Shown piece by piece: positions 16,048 through 25,382 of a stretch of 64,000 nucleotides of DNA. The stretch is from UBA8106 sp964569695 (GTDB lineage: Bacteria; Acidobacteriota; Vicinamibacteria; Vicinamibacterales; UBA823): NCBI GenBank assembly GCA_964569695.1, contig CAZMUA010000009.1:1-64000 (forward strand), read 5' to 3'. Under the pieces are notes generated by a model. It saw only the letters and a program-made list of their open reading frames with translations. It had not been told where the DNA came from and searched no databases. Position numbers and translations under genes: made by a program. Each line of letters begins with the position of its first letter. Positions within the stretch are counted from its first letter, which is position 1.

Positions 16048-17616
16048 CTATCTGAAAAACCCACGGCGCTGTGGCATTAACGGCGAATTCGACCCGCCAG
16101 ATGGTCCCCCCAAGCCTTCATTGCCTGTGATGATGTTGGTTACTAATTCACTTCCAGTCGGTATGTCTGGTCCGAGAAGTTGCGTGAAGGCTCCGTCCGT
16201 GATGCCGAGTTGCAGTCTCGTGCCTTTAAGTGTGCCAGCAGCATAGAGCCAGACCTGCCCAGTGGATTCTACTGACGGCAGTGGGCCAAACAAGGCATCG
16301 ATAGTTTGGGCGCCACGTTCTGTTGTCGGTAACGATGCTGTGGGTTCTTGAGTTGGCCGGCGACGTGCATTTGGTCTTCCTGATTGAGTCCGATCTTGTC
16401 TTGTGCCCCGGCCTTCTCGAAATCTGGCGATGGCTGCTTCTCGTTCCTCTGCTGATAGATTCTGGAGCCGCTCCATCATTCGTTGTCGTTGCTCTGGATT
16501 TGGCTGTTCATTAGGACCATCGGATTCGCTTCTGCTTGCATTCGTCTCGTTTGACGACGACGAACCAGACTCACTAGCGCTGTTCGCACCAGGAGTAGGA
16601 GATGATGGGCCACGGCCACGTCGCAGTTGGTCAGGGATTGGCAACCCTAAACTTGTAAACATATCTGCAGTCGCTCTGAATCTCAGAGCCGCATTTGGGA
16701 TACGGACTACATTGTTTTGTCGCGCAATTTCGAGCGTTACAGTGGCCGTCATACCTGGTTTTAGCTTGAGATCTGCATTGGGTACATCAATCACTGTCGT
16801 GTATGTCACGACGTTATTCAGGACGATCGGTTCCAGGCGTATCTGGGATACGACACCTTCAAAATCTTGGTTTGGGTAGGCATCGACTCGAAATGTAACA
16901 ATTTGTCCGGGTCGTATGCGTCCAACATCCGATTCATCGATATTGGCGTCCACTTTCATTTTGGTCAGGTCGGCAGCCAGGAGAAATAGAATTGGAGCTT
17001 GCATGCTCGCTGCGACCGTTTGGCCGACGTCCACGGTTCTAGAAATCACGATACCGTCGATCGGGGCGGTGATAATTGTGTGGTCCAGGTTGACCTGCGC
17101 CTGATTTAATGAGGCTGCAGCTTGTGTGATTTGGGCTTGTGCTGATCGAAGCTGCGCTTCAGTTGTCAGTACGGCTAGTAGCGCTGCGTCAAGCTCAGTT
17201 TCAGGGATAAGTTTCTGTTGCGCCAAGCCTTCCGCTCTAGCGACTTGTTTTTTTGCATCCTCCACGCTGACTATCAATCGTTCCGCGTCCGCTTCCGCTC
17301 GTATAAGATTGGCACGGTTTTGTTCAATCTGAGTTTCAAACAAGGATGGATCGAGTTTTGCTATGATGTCGCCCTGCCGGACAATTGAGTTGAAATCTGC
17401 ATACAACGCTTGAATTTTTCCAGAGACTTGACTGCCGACTTGCACGGTTGTCACGGCTTGGAGAGTTCCGGTTGCACCCACACTGTCGACAATGTCTCCC
17501 CGTGAGAGTGTGACTTTTCGAATGTCAGGTTCGATGTCTGGTTGTTGGAGATAGGAGTAGGCTCCAGCACTCAGAATGAGACCTAGAACTAGAATGATTA
17601 ACAGCGTTTTCTTCAT
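16048..17616 (-). CDS. MacA-like periplasmic adaptor with a Ser/Arg/Gln-rich insert
   Basis: 522 residues, well above the roughly 370-400 usual for MacA. An N-terminal membrane anchor is followed by a biotinyl-lipoyl half (TLQAVTTVQVGSQVSGKIQ), an alpha-hairpin (about 90-170), the second lipoyl half (APIDGIVISRTVDVGQTV) and a beta barrel (PNQDFEGVVSQIRLEP). From about 325 to 440 there is a low-complexity stretch rich in Ser, Asn, Arg and Gln that contains PEQRQRMMERLQNLSAEER, which looks like the LTxxQ helices of Spy/CpxP. The membrane-proximal domain resumes at GQVWLYAAG. It joins the MacB pair to an outer membrane channel. A spy-like gene lies just upstream. Confidence 0.88.
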   Translation of the reverse strand: MKKTLLIILVLGLILSAGAYSYLQQPDIEPDIRKVTLSRGDIVDSVGATGTLQAVTTVQVGSQVSGKIQALYADFNSIVRQGDIIAKLDPSLFETQIEQNRANLIRAEADAERLIVSVEDAKKQVARAEGLAQQKLIPETELDAALLAVLTTEAQLRSAQAQITQAAASLNQAQVNLDHTIITAPIDGIVISRTVDVGQTVAASMQAPILFLLAADLTKMKVDANIDESDVGRIRPGQIVTFRVDAYPNQDFEGVVSQIRLEPIVLNNVVTYTTVIDVPNADLKLKPGMTATVTLEIARQNNVVRIPNAALRFRATADMFTSLGLPIPDQLRRGRGPSSPTPGANSASESGSSSSNETNASRSESDGPNEQPNPEQRQRMMERLQNLSAEEREAAIARFREGRGTRQDRTQSGRPNARRRPTQEPTASLPTTERGAQTIDALFGPLPSVESTGQVWLYAAGTLKGTRLQLGITDGAFTQLLGPDIPTGSELVTNIITGNEGLGGPSGGSNSPLMPQRRGFFR

Positions 17617-17760
17617 GAATCACGCCTCCATCTGATAGGAGCCCGATAAAACGTATACAAGGCCGACGGCCACCGTGGTGGCGTTTAAGATGCTTTCCAA
17701 GTACTTAGCCATGGTATGGATAGCAAAAGCACGCTGACCTAGTCCGTCTCACTTTTGTGG

Positions 17761-18249
17761 TTAGCGACGACGCTGAGAGTCGTTTGGTTCTCGAGTTCGC
17801 CTTTCATTTTGACGACGTTCACGTATATCATCCAGCTTGTTACGCTGATCGGGAGTCAAGACGCGGCGCATTTTAAACAGCATCATAGCCCTTGCCTTAT
17901 TTACCTCGGCACGTGCGGTTTCAAGATGGTCGACTTCGTGGAGCACTTCCTCCTCGGTCGTATCAACCCGTTCAAGTAATTGGTCGAATTGTTCCTGATG
18001 CGTGCGGAGTAGCCTGTAGGACGATCGTAGTTCAGGCATTGTTGTCTGGAAGATCGCGTGGAGACTGGCTACGGCTTCATCACTGAGTTCTAATTCCTGT
18101 CGAATTTCCTCTGCGTTCCACCACTCTCGTGGCCCGTTTCGGGATTGAGAACCATCAAGCGAATTGGCACTCAAACAGAGCAATACACACAGGGGAATCA
18201 ACCTCTGCAAAAAAACTTGCCTGTTTAGAACAGATGTTTCAAACAGCAT
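17761..18249 (-). CDS. Spy/CpxP-like periplasmic protein
   Basis: 162 residues, mostly helical and charged. Residues 13-28 (VFLQRLIPLCVLLCLS) form a signal peptide. The body has two LTxxQ-like motifs, ELSDEAVASLHAIF and RVLTPDQRNKLDDIRERR, as in Spy, CpxP and the heavy-metal sensor ZraP family. The last 20 residues are very rich in Arg and Gln. These proteins act as periplasmic chaperones or envelope stress sensors. It lies 144 bases upstream of the MacA-like adaptor on the same strand and probably acts with that exporter. Assignment rests on motifs and composition only. Confidence 0.7.
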   Translation of the reverse strand: MLFETSVLNRQVFLQRLIPLCVLLCLSANSLDGSQSRNGPREWWNAEEIRQELELSDEAVASLHAIFQTTMPELRSSYRLLRTHQEQFDQLLERVDTTEEEVLHEVDHLETARAEVNKARAMMLFKMRRVLTPDQRNKLDDIRERRQNERRTREPNDSQRRR

Positions 18250-18275
18250 CTATATGGACCACGACACCCACAACT

Positions 18276-18297
18276 AAGCCGTTTACACGGCTTTTTT
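18276..18297 (+). terminator. Terminator-shaped hairpin, plus orientation
   Basis: Seven-base stem AAGCCGT/ACGGCTT with a TTAC loop, followed by a run of T on the plus strand. Both flanking genes are on the minus strand, where no T run follows, so it would stop transcripts coming from the left on the plus strand. Confidence 0.45.
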
Positions 18298-18303
18298 CGG
18301 AAA

Positions 18304-19506
18304 TTAGGGTTTTGCAGGTTCTGCTGTAAATCGCTCTAATCGATCAACAACCTGACCCACGATATTGTTCGGAGTTGAGGCGCCAGCCGTCAAGCCCACA
18401 GAAAGCGGTCCTTGGCTTGGTAACCAGTCGCTTCCAGTCATCGTCTCCGATGATTCTAAAGATGCCGTGATGGGGCGGTGCCGAATAGTAGTTCGTGAAA
18501 GCAATTCGTCTGCATCGGCAATATGAAAAGTCCGCAGTTGCTTATCACAGATTTTAGCTAGATTTCGTGTATTACTGCTGTTGTACCCACCTACCACAAG
18601 CATGAGGTCAAGCTGTCGATCGGTTAGAAGCTCGTTAACTGCGTCCTGTCTATCTTGAGTCGCACTGCAAATGGTGTCGAACGCCCGATAGTGAGCGCCC
18701 AGCATCTCTTTACCATACCGATCAGTCATGGCTTCTCTCAGTAGTTCACCTATAGCAAGTGATTCGGTCATCAACATAGTAGTTTGGTTGGCGAGGCCTA
18801 TACGTTGGAGATCTTTTGTTGGATCAAAATCAGGTGAAGCCGCATGATGAAAACGCGTCATGAACTCGTGGTGGTCTCCGCCCCGTCTTATATATTCACA
18901 TACGGCAGTCGCTTCTTCTCGATCTAACACAATTAAATATCGACCTCCCGGAAACCTTAATGCTTGTGAAGCTGTCGCCTGAGTTTCCTCGTGATGTACT
19001 TTGCCATGAATCAATGCTGTAAAGCCATCTTGTGCATATTGAGTAACGTTTTTCCATACGTTAAGCACTGATCCACAAGTGGTATCTACGATTGTGCAGC
19101 CAAGACGATCATAAGTTAGAAGGTCTTCGACTCGAACGCCGAATGCAGGCAAGATGATGACTGAGGCCGGACCTAATTCCTCAACCTTGGTTTCTGGATC
19201 ACTAAGGAACCGGATACCTGCATTACGTAGTTTGTGGTTCACATGTGGGTTATGAATAATTTCTCCTGTTAGATACACAGTTCGTTCAGGAAAACGTGCT
19301 CGCGTTTGGTAGGCGTAATCAACTGCTCGGTCTACTCCGTAGCAAAAACCAAATTCTCGTGCAAGATGAATCGTCAAGCGACCAGTGACACGACGAAATT
19401 TCGTCTTAATCATCTCGTCAACGAGTGCGCTATGGTAGTCTTCTGAAAGCGCACCAGACACCGCGTCCTTAAGATTTAATCCTTTGCGAAAAATGACGGC
19501 TGGCAC
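18304..19506 (-). CDS. ispH: 4-hydroxy-3-methylbut-2-enyl diphosphate reductase
   Basis: 400 residues. This is the long IspH form seen in plants and cyanobacteria rather than the roughly 315-residue E. coli form. The three iron-sulfur cysteines are visible in REFGFCYGVDRA (Cys55), VDTTCGSVLNVWKN and DTICSATQDRQDA. TGEIIHNPHVN and LMLVVGGYNSSNTRNLAKIC supply substrate contacts. It makes IPP and DMAPP in the last step of the MEP pathway, using a [4Fe-4S] cluster. It is on the minus strand with no MEP pathway neighbour. Its upstream region borders the anti-sigma gene, so it may have its own promoter near 19510-19580. Confidence 0.93.
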   Translation of the reverse strand: MPAVIFRKGLNLKDAVSGALSEDYHSALVDEMIKTKFRRVTGRLTIHLAREFGFCYGVDRAVDYAYQTRARFPERTVYLTGEIIHNPHVNHKLRNAGIRFLSDPETKVEELGPASVIILPAFGVRVEDLLTYDRLGCTIVDTTCGSVLNVWKNVTQYAQDGFTALIHGKVHHEETQATASQALRFPGGRYLIVLDREEATAVCEYIRRGGDHHEFMTRFHHAASPDFDPTKDLQRIGLANQTTMLMTESLAIGELLREAMTDRYGKEMLGAHYRAFDTICSATQDRQDAVNELLTDRQLDLMLVVGGYNSSNTRNLAKICDKQLRTFHIADADELLSRTTIRHRPITASLESSETMTGSDWLPSQGPLSVGLTAGASTPNNIVGQVVDRLERFTAEPAKP

Positions 19507-19588
19507 TAGTCAGAATCTCACTTAGAGTTGAAAACTCGACGATTTACTCTCGTAAGTTGTGGTAGTCGAGGCAGTCACGACTTATGAG

Positions 19589-20227
19589 TCACTGCGTGTT
19601 AATTGCAACTTCATAGACACGTGGTGTCATGACATCGAGCGTATACAATTCAGTCGCACTTGATGCTTCGAGCGCAATCTCGAGTTCACTAAACGTCATT
19701 ATGTCAATTTGATCGTAGGGATTATTGGTCTGGCTAGCTTGATCAGACTCAACAATAAGAAGGTCTTTAGTCAGATCTTGCACGAAGGAAATAGAGCCGA
19801 GATTTGATATTTGTGCAAAATCGAACAGTTGTCCGCTAATGACACCCAAGAATAATCCGGCGGCTACCATTGACGCTGCTAGCCATCGGTGGTTGTTAAA
19901 TCGCGGTTTGGTTGTTTGAGTAAAGAATGTCGGAAATCTTAAGATGCTCGCGGGTAATTCTGAACCTACCATAATTCCGATGCGATGCATGATTCGTTGT
20001 CGCTGCCGACTTAAACGTTCTGACGTCATGCTCGAAAGGAAATCTGGCTCTTCGGCTAGTTTGATGGAGTGCACAAGAGTTGTCAGCCTAGCGTATTTCT
20101 TGGCGCAATCCTTACAGTTCATCAAGTGATTAGTGGTCGATTGCGACACAGTGTGCCCGTCACGGTTTTCCAGGTAAGCCTGTGTCAGCGTTGTGTCGCT
20201 TAGGTGTTGACGATTCTTAAACCACAT
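19589..20227 (-). CDS. Anti-sigma factor with N-terminal zinc-binding (ZAS) domain
   Basis: 212 residues. The N-terminal part has a His and a CxxC pair in NHLMNCKDCAKKYARL, the pattern of zf-HC2/ZAS anti-sigma domains. One transmembrane helix (WLAASMVAAGLFLGVISG) lies near residues 112-130, with a C-terminal part of about 80 residues in the periplasm. It starts 39 bases after the sigma factor gene on the same strand, the usual order for an ECF pair. It would hold the sigma factor at the membrane until a signal triggers release. I see no known sensor domain in the outer part, so the signal is unknown. Confidence 0.82.
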   Translation of the reverse strand: MWFKNRQHLSDTTLTQAYLENRDGHTVSQSTTNHLMNCKDCAKKYARLTTLVHSIKLAEEPDFLSSMTSERLSRQRQRIMHRIGIMVGSELPASILRFPTFFTQTTKPRFNNHRWLAASMVAAGLFLGVISGQLFDFAQISNLGSISFVQDLTKDLLIVESDQASQTNNPYDQIDIMTFSELEIALEASSATELYTLDVMTPRVYEVAINTQ

Positions 20228-20266
20228 TCTTCTTCTCCGCTATAGTCTAGACAGTTTTCTGTTAAC

Positions 20267-20902
20267 TCACCAGTGTTCACGACTAATCCACTTTTGTAGT
20301 CGCCGAATCGCTCGGAATTGATGCACTCGGACTGTGGCTTCACTAACCCCCATGATGGCGCTGATTTCCTGAGTCGTCTCGCCTTCAAAGACACTGAGCG
20401 TTAATACCGTCTGTTGCCGCTCTGGCAATCGTCGAATGATTGTGTTTAGCCGAGTTCGTTGTTCTTTGGAGAGCAACTCTTCTTCTGGATTCTGGTTTCC
20501 GGTGACTTGTTCTGCAACGCCAGTTCGTTCATATCCGTTCGAATCGATTAATGGCAGCATCCATCGGTTACGCCGTGACTTTGCTTTTAGTCGGTCGAGA
20601 CAAGTATTGATTGCAATACGTATCAACCAAGCTATAAAAGGGACTTTCTGCTGGTGAGAGGGTAAATGAAGAAACGCCTTCACGAAGGTGTCTTGTACGG
20701 CCTCATCGACATCCGCTTCGTTTTTGAGATAGCGAAACGCGATGCGTGAGATTTGGTGCTGATGACGTGCGACTAATCCTTCGTATTGTTCTCGTGCGCG
20801 CTTTTTCGAACCTCTGACCAGCAGTGACTTAATCTCGGCCACTGCAGAAACGTCGAGATCTGTCCCTACACCGGATGACGAAACCGATGTCTCACCACTC
20901 AT
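20267..20902 (-). CDS. ECF-family RNA polymerase sigma factor
   Basis: 211 residues from the ATG at 20902; an in-frame GTG at 20920 is the alternative start, but its GTGGAG looks like the ribosome binding site. Region 2 is LVARHQHQISRIAFRYLKNEADVDEAVQDTFVKAF with the core-binding and -10 recognition part. Region 4 is LPERQQTVLTLSVFEGETTQEISAIMGVSEATVRVHQFRA, a helix-turn-helix for the -35 element. There is an extra N-terminal segment of about 45 residues. Upstream (33 bases from the GTG) is the SpoIID-like lipoprotein gene on the same strand, downstream the anti-sigma gene. Confidence 0.9.
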   Translation of the reverse strand: MSGETSVSSSGVGTDLDVSAVAEIKSLLVRGSKKRAREQYEGLVARHQHQISRIAFRYLKNEADVDEAVQDTFVKAFLHLPSHQQKVPFIAWLIRIAINTCLDRLKAKSRRNRWMLPLIDSNGYERTGVAEQVTGNQNPEEELLSKEQRTRLNTIIRRLPERQQTVLTLSVFEGETTQEISAIMGVSEATVRVHQFRAIRRLQKWISREHW

Positions 20903-20953
20903 AATTGGTATACGCTCCACTTCAAAATTTGTTTACAGCGACCGACGCTAGGT

Positions 20954-22051
20954 CTAGTAAGTATAGCGTATTGGCTCGTTTCGCGGTTCAGGGATGTCCC
21001 GTAATGAAGTGCCATCGAACAGAGTCATAAGGTGTTGGTTAAGGCGTTGCAACGTGACATTAGAGTAGTAGTGCTGGATTATTTCACTGAACGATTGTCC
21101 AGCCTGAATACGGGCTATAGCACCTCTTTGGCACAATCCAACACCATGCCCGAAGCCTGTGCCTGAGAAAACAAACAGATCAGGTTCATAACGTACATCG
21201 AAGCGTGTGCTTCTAATGGTTCGGGGGCCGAAATGGCGAGTTATGACAGCGCGCAGTTCCTCTCCTCGGACCATCGGTGCACGATCGCCATCTAGTACGA
21301 TACGGACAGCCCGACCTGAAATATCACGCTCCACAATTTCAACGCGATTAAGTCGTTCTCCCACGTAGGTGCGCCTGTCTTTATTAAGGGCAGCCAAGAG
21401 TTTTTCAGTTGCAATAGAAAAAGTCCAACTTGTATGAGTGCCAGCTATATCTAGAGAATCTTCGACAGCATGGAGGTAGGGAGGTGTTGGTCCACCCCAG
21501 ACTAATCCAGCTGAACTGGTGTGCCCTCCGCAGTCTGAGTGAAAGAGGGCTTGAATTGGACGGTTGTTATAGACGATGATCAAACCCTCCGTCTCCAACG
21601 ACGCTACTTTTGCAACCCTTAGCAAGTCCTCTGAAAAGATTGAGAGTGGCTTATAGAGTTGACAGTGAGTATTTGAACAAAGGTCAAATCCTTCATCGTA
21701 GTGTCGCCCTCGATTTACAACTGCGTATGTACGTGCTAGCACAGCTTGTAATCGCGCAACATAAGTTCTGGACGAAGGAGTTACCAGTCCAAGAGCAACC
21801 TCAGACAGGACAGAACCCATTACATATTCCTCAAGCGGAACATGTAGAATTTCTTGATTTCCAGCACTTTCATAACCAATTTTAAGTGTGAGAGAAGGGC
21901 GCGCTTCTTGAGGAGTTGTAACTGGCTGCTTCATCGGTGATGGCGACGAGGCACACTTGGTCAACATCGAGGAAAGCAACAACAATGCGATCAATTTCCA
22001 GACAGCGACGGTATTTCGATAAAGATCTAGCTGAAGCGATTTACTAGTCAT
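20954..22051 (-). CDS. SpoIID/LytB-domain lipoprotein
   Basis: 365 residues. The N-terminal hydrophobic segment ends in MLTKC, a probable lipobox. SpoIID-family marks are HVPLEEYVMGSVLSEV, ARTYAVVNR, FHSDCGGHTSSAGLVWGG and the C-terminal FGHGVGLCQRGA. In sporulating bacteria SpoIID is a lytic transglycosylase acting on peptidoglycan stripped of its peptides; LytB enhances an amidase. In a diderm without other sporulation genes in view, a role in wall remodelling is likely. It is the first gene of a series with the ECF sigma and anti-sigma genes, which suggests envelope-linked regulation. The catalytic Glu is plausibly the one in SEV. Confidence 0.85.
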   Translation of the reverse strand: MTSKSLQLDLYRNTVAVWKLIALLLLSSMLTKCASSPSPMKQPVTTPQEARPSLTLKIGYESAGNQEILHVPLEEYVMGSVLSEVALGLVTPSSRTYVARLQAVLARTYAVVNRGRHYDEGFDLCSNTHCQLYKPLSIFSEDLLRVAKVASLETEGLIIVYNNRPIQALFHSDCGGHTSSAGLVWGGPTPPYLHAVEDSLDIAGTHTSWTFSIATEKLLAALNKDRRTYVGERLNRVEIVERDISGRAVRIVLDGDRAPMVRGEELRAVITRHFGPRTIRSTRFDVRYEPDLFVFSGTGFGHGVGLCQRGAIARIQAGQSFSEIIQHYYSNVTLQRLNQHLMTLFDGTSLRDIPEPRNEPIRYTY

Positions 22052-22123
22052 AGTTAGACAGTCTCTGTTGGGTTATCGGACGAGCACTCTATTAGGGTTA
22101 GATTTAAACTTTGAGGCATTATG

Positions 22124-22153
22124 TTGACTTGTTTGAGTTCACCCAGCTACGAT
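22124..22153 (+). promoter_or_regulatory. Possible sigma-70 promoter for pckA
   Basis: TTGACT at 22124-22129 and TACGAT at 22148-22153 with an 18-base spacer, 70 bases before the pckA start. Found by eye. Confidence 0.45.
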
Positions 22154-22222
22154 CAGAATCTCGGATTATCTGCACTATGGAGTGCGTGCCTTGATTTTCT
22201 ATGGATAGTCTAAGGGAGAGAA

Positions 22223-23821
22223 GTGGTCACTGATACCCAGCCAAAACAACTACTCGTATCCCACGGTATTCTCGATCCAGGACAAGTGTTTTGGAATCTT
22301 GGAACAGCAGAACTCGTTGAACATCTGATTCGTCGGAATGAAGGCGTCCTGTCAGCGAATGGTCCAGTGGTGTTTCGAACGGTGCCACACACAGGTCGTT
22401 CAGCCAACGATAAATTCATCGTAAATGAATCATCGAGCGGTGAGCATGTCGCTTGGGGCGAAATCAATCGTCCCATGGATGAAGAAAAATTTGAGACACT
22501 TCATGCTGACATTTCCTCTTATCTTAGGGGGCGAGAGCTATTCGTTCGTGACTGCATAGCGGGTGCAGATCCAGACCAGTGTGTTTCAATTCGAGTAATA
22601 ACGGAAACAGCATGGCATAACTTATTTGCGAAACATTTATTCATCTCACAATGTGGCGATAGTGAAGTTGTAGCTACGGAACCAGCTTTCACAGTTATTC
22701 ATGCTCCGAGCTTTAGAGCAGACCCCGCTCATCATGGTACGAATTCAGAAACTGTAATCGCGGTAAATTTTAAGAAAGGTCTGATTTTAATCGGCGGCAC
22801 TCATTATGCCGGTGAAATTAAGAAATCGATTTTTACCGTTATGAATTACTTATTACCATTGAATGATGTTTTATCGATGCACTGTTCATCAAATCTTGGT
22901 GTTGATGGCGACACGGCTTTATTTTTTGGATTATCAGGTACTGGCAAGACCACTTTATCAAGTGACATTGAACGTCGGTTAATTGGCGATGATGAACATG
23001 GCTGGTCTGGACGAGGCATTTTTAATATCGAGGGTGGATGTTACGCGAAGTTAATAAAGTTGTCTAAGATCGCTGAGCCGCAAATTTATGCTACAACGAC
23101 GAAGTTTGGTACGGTGATTGAAAATGTTCAGATTGATCAGAGGACAAGACTGTTAGATCTCGATGACGATTCACTGACGGAAAACACTAGAGCAGCGTAT
23201 CCTCTCTCGTTCATCGACGGTTGTGTTTCTTCGGGTCAGGCTGGTCACCCACGTAATATTTTTATGCTTACTGCGGATGCTTTCGGAGTCTTACCTCCGG
23301 TATCGCGCCTGACACCTCAGGCCGCGATGTATCATTTTTTGTCAGGATATACCGCTAAAGTGGCTGGCACTGAGCAAGGTGTGACCGAACCAGTAACGAC
23401 TTTTAGCACTTGTTTTGGAGAGCCCTTCATGGTTTGGGCTCCTTCAGTTTACGCTAAGTTACTCGGCGAGCGGGTTGCCAAGCATGATGTGCGCGTATGG
23501 TTGATTAATACTGGTTGGAGTGGTGGACCATACGGAGCGGGAAAACGGATTTCTATTACGTATACTAGGGCGATGGTAAGGGCCGTGTTATCTGGCGCAC
23601 TGGACCAAGTGACATTTCGAACAGATCCAGTTTTTGGGGTAGCCGTGCCGACAAGTTGTCCGGAAGTTCCAGTCGATGTGTTAATGCCGAGATCGACATG
23701 GGGTAGTGAGCTTGATTACGATATTCAAGCGAAGAGGTTGGCAGGTATGTTTATGGAGAATTTTAAGAAGTTTGAGTCATCAACTGAGAAAATGGTAATT
23801 GAAGCTGGGCCACACGGTTGA
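22223..23821 (+). CDS. pckA: Phosphoenolpyruvate carboxykinase (ATP)
   Basis: 532 residues, the usual size of the ATP-dependent form. The kinase loop GLSGTGKTTLS is at about 236-246, with IGDDEHGWS (metal-binding Asp) and the substrate Arg in INTGWSGGPYGAGKR. It converts oxaloacetate to PEP with ATP, the first committed step of gluconeogenesis. The start is the GTG at 22223 with GGGAGAG upstream; the sequence begins MVTDTQPKQ. A promoter-like pair lies 70 bases upstream. It is followed on the same strand by gatB with a 35-base gap. Confidence 0.95.
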   Translation: MVTDTQPKQLLVSHGILDPGQVFWNLGTAELVEHLIRRNEGVLSANGPVVFRTVPHTGRSANDKFIVNESSSGEHVAWGEINRPMDEEKFETLHADISSYLRGRELFVRDCIAGADPDQCVSIRVITETAWHNLFAKHLFISQCGDSEVVATEPAFTVIHAPSFRADPAHHGTNSETVIAVNFKKGLILIGGTHYAGEIKKSIFTVMNYLLPLNDVLSMHCSSNLGVDGDTALFFGLSGTGKTTLSSDIERRLIGDDEHGWSGRGIFNIEGGCYAKLIKLSKIAEPQIYATTTKFGTVIENVQIDQRTRLLDLDDDSLTENTRAAYPLSFIDGCVSSGQAGHPRNIFMLTADAFGVLPPVSRLTPQAAMYHFLSGYTAKVAGTEQGVTEPVTTFSTCFGEPFMVWAPSVYAKLLGERVAKHDVRVWLINTGWSGGPYGAGKRISITYTRAMVRAVLSGALDQVTFRTDPVFGVAVPTSCPEVPVDVLMPRSTWGSELDYDIQAKRLAGMFMENFKKFESSTEKMVIEAGPHG

Positions 23822-23856
23822 GGCGCTGACTGTTTCGGTTAAACATTTGTAGTGGT

Positions 23857-25326
23857 ATGTTTCCCATGGAATTCGAACCGGTCATCGGTCTTGAAATTCA
23901 CTCGCAACTATTAACCCATACAAAAATTTTCTGTGGATGTAGTACGAAGTTTGGCGCTGCCGCTAACACTCAAGGTTGTCCGGTTTGCCTTGGTCTACCA
24001 GGTGCTTTACCAGTCTTAAATCGAACTGCTGTCGAATATGCAATTCGGGCCGCTTTGGCACTTGAATGCGACATTTTCAAAACATCAGTATTCGCGAGAA
24101 AGAATTATTTCTATCCAGATCTGCCAAAGGGTTATCAGATTTCACAGTATGCGTTGCCTCTTGCGGTGAACGGTAATTTGATCGACCCTCAAAATAACGA
24201 GCGAATTGGTATTACTAGAATTCACCTTGAAGAAGATGCAGGAAAGTCTTTACATTCTGGATTTTCTGATTCTAGCCGAAAAAGTTATATCGATTTGAAT
24301 CGAAGTGGTGTGCCCCTCATTGAAATTGTTACAGAACCTGATTTGCGTTCCGCTCGGCAGGCGTATGAATTTTTTAGCGCACTGCGTGAGATTCTCGTTG
24401 CGATCGGTGTGAACGACGGAAATATGGAAGAGGGCAGTATACGGTGTGACGCGAACGTGTCAGTGCGGCCAGTTGGGCAAGCTGCTCTTGGTGTGAAGAC
24501 AGAGGTTAAGAATCTCAACTCTTTTCGGTTCGTCGAACGAGCAATTGAATTTGAGATCGATCGACAGATTACTGAACTTAAGGGAGGTCGGCCGGTGATT
24601 CAGGAAACCCGACTGTGGGATGCTGATCGGAGTCAGACCTTTTTGATGCGCAGCAAGGAAGAAGCTCATGATTACCGATATTTTTCTGAGCCAGACTTAC
24701 CGCCTCTGAAGGTAACTGAAAAATGGATTAAGGAAATCGGAGGGTCTTTACCAGAATTACCAGAGGTAAAGCGAGGACATTTAGTGAGTCAGTATGGTCT
24801 GACGCGAGATCAAGCGATGCAATTGACTCGGGTTCGCCCTGGCCTTGATAGGTACTTTGAACAACTAGCCAAGCGAACCGAAAATTCCAAGGGATCTATA
24901 AATTGGACTTTGGGCGAAATCAATCGAAAAATGAACGATTGCGGAATAGAAGATGTAAAGAAGATTGAAGACAAAGTGTCTCCCGAGGCTTTGGCTGAAC
25001 TCATCATGCTTGTCGACCGAGGTACGATAAGTATGAAAATTGCGAAGGATGTATTCGACACGATGTACGACACTGGACAATCAGCTGAACAGATCGTTGA
25101 GACTGGTGGCTTGTCACAAATAGACAATGAAGCGGATCTTAAGGTTGTCGTTGTTGATATCGTGTCTCATCATGGGAAGGTAGTTGAGCAATATCGCGCT
25201 GGAAAGACTAGTGCTCTAGGTTTTCTGGTCGGAAAGGTGATGTCTGCCACGAAAGGCAAGGCTAATCCGAAACTGACTAACAAGCTGCTCCGAGAAATCA
25301 TTGAGAATGAGTCGAATATTACCTAA
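23857..25326 (+). CDS. gatB: Asp-tRNA(Asn)/Glu-tRNA(Gln) amidotransferase subunit B
   Basis: 489 residues. The GatB core starts EPVIGLEIHSQLLT, with the zinc cysteines in KIFCGCS and GCPVCLGLPGALPVLN. KNYFYPDLPKGYQISQY and GVPLIEIVTEPDL are strongly conserved. The C-terminal YqeY-like tRNA-binding domain runs from about residue 340 to the end (ALGFLVGKVMSATKGKANPKL). With GatA and GatC it amidates misacylated Glu-tRNA(Gln) or Asp-tRNA(Asn). gatA and gatC are not in this window, so the genes are scattered. Confidence 0.95.
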   Translation: MFPMEFEPVIGLEIHSQLLTHTKIFCGCSTKFGAAANTQGCPVCLGLPGALPVLNRTAVEYAIRAALALECDIFKTSVFARKNYFYPDLPKGYQISQYALPLAVNGNLIDPQNNERIGITRIHLEEDAGKSLHSGFSDSSRKSYIDLNRSGVPLIEIVTEPDLRSARQAYEFFSALREILVAIGVNDGNMEEGSIRCDANVSVRPVGQAALGVKTEVKNLNSFRFVERAIEFEIDRQITELKGGRPVIQETRLWDADRSQTFLMRSKEEAHDYRYFSEPDLPPLKVTEKWIKEIGGSLPELPEVKRGHLVSQYGLTRDQAMQLTRVRPGLDRYFEQLAKRTENSKGSINWTLGEINRKMNDCGIEDVKKIEDKVSPEALAELIMLVDRGTISMKIAKDVFDTMYDTGQSAEQIVETGGLSQIDNEADLKVVVVDIVSHHGKVVEQYRAGKTSALGFLVGKVMSATKGKANPKLTNKLLREIIENESNIT

Positions 25327-25382
25327 AAAAATAGTGAATGCTCGTTGACATGGAGAGTTCTCGATCTTAGACTGACAAGATA

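Noticed and set aside
16403..16879. Open frame antisense to the MacA-like adaptor
   Set aside because: Composition follows the low-complexity insert on the other strand.
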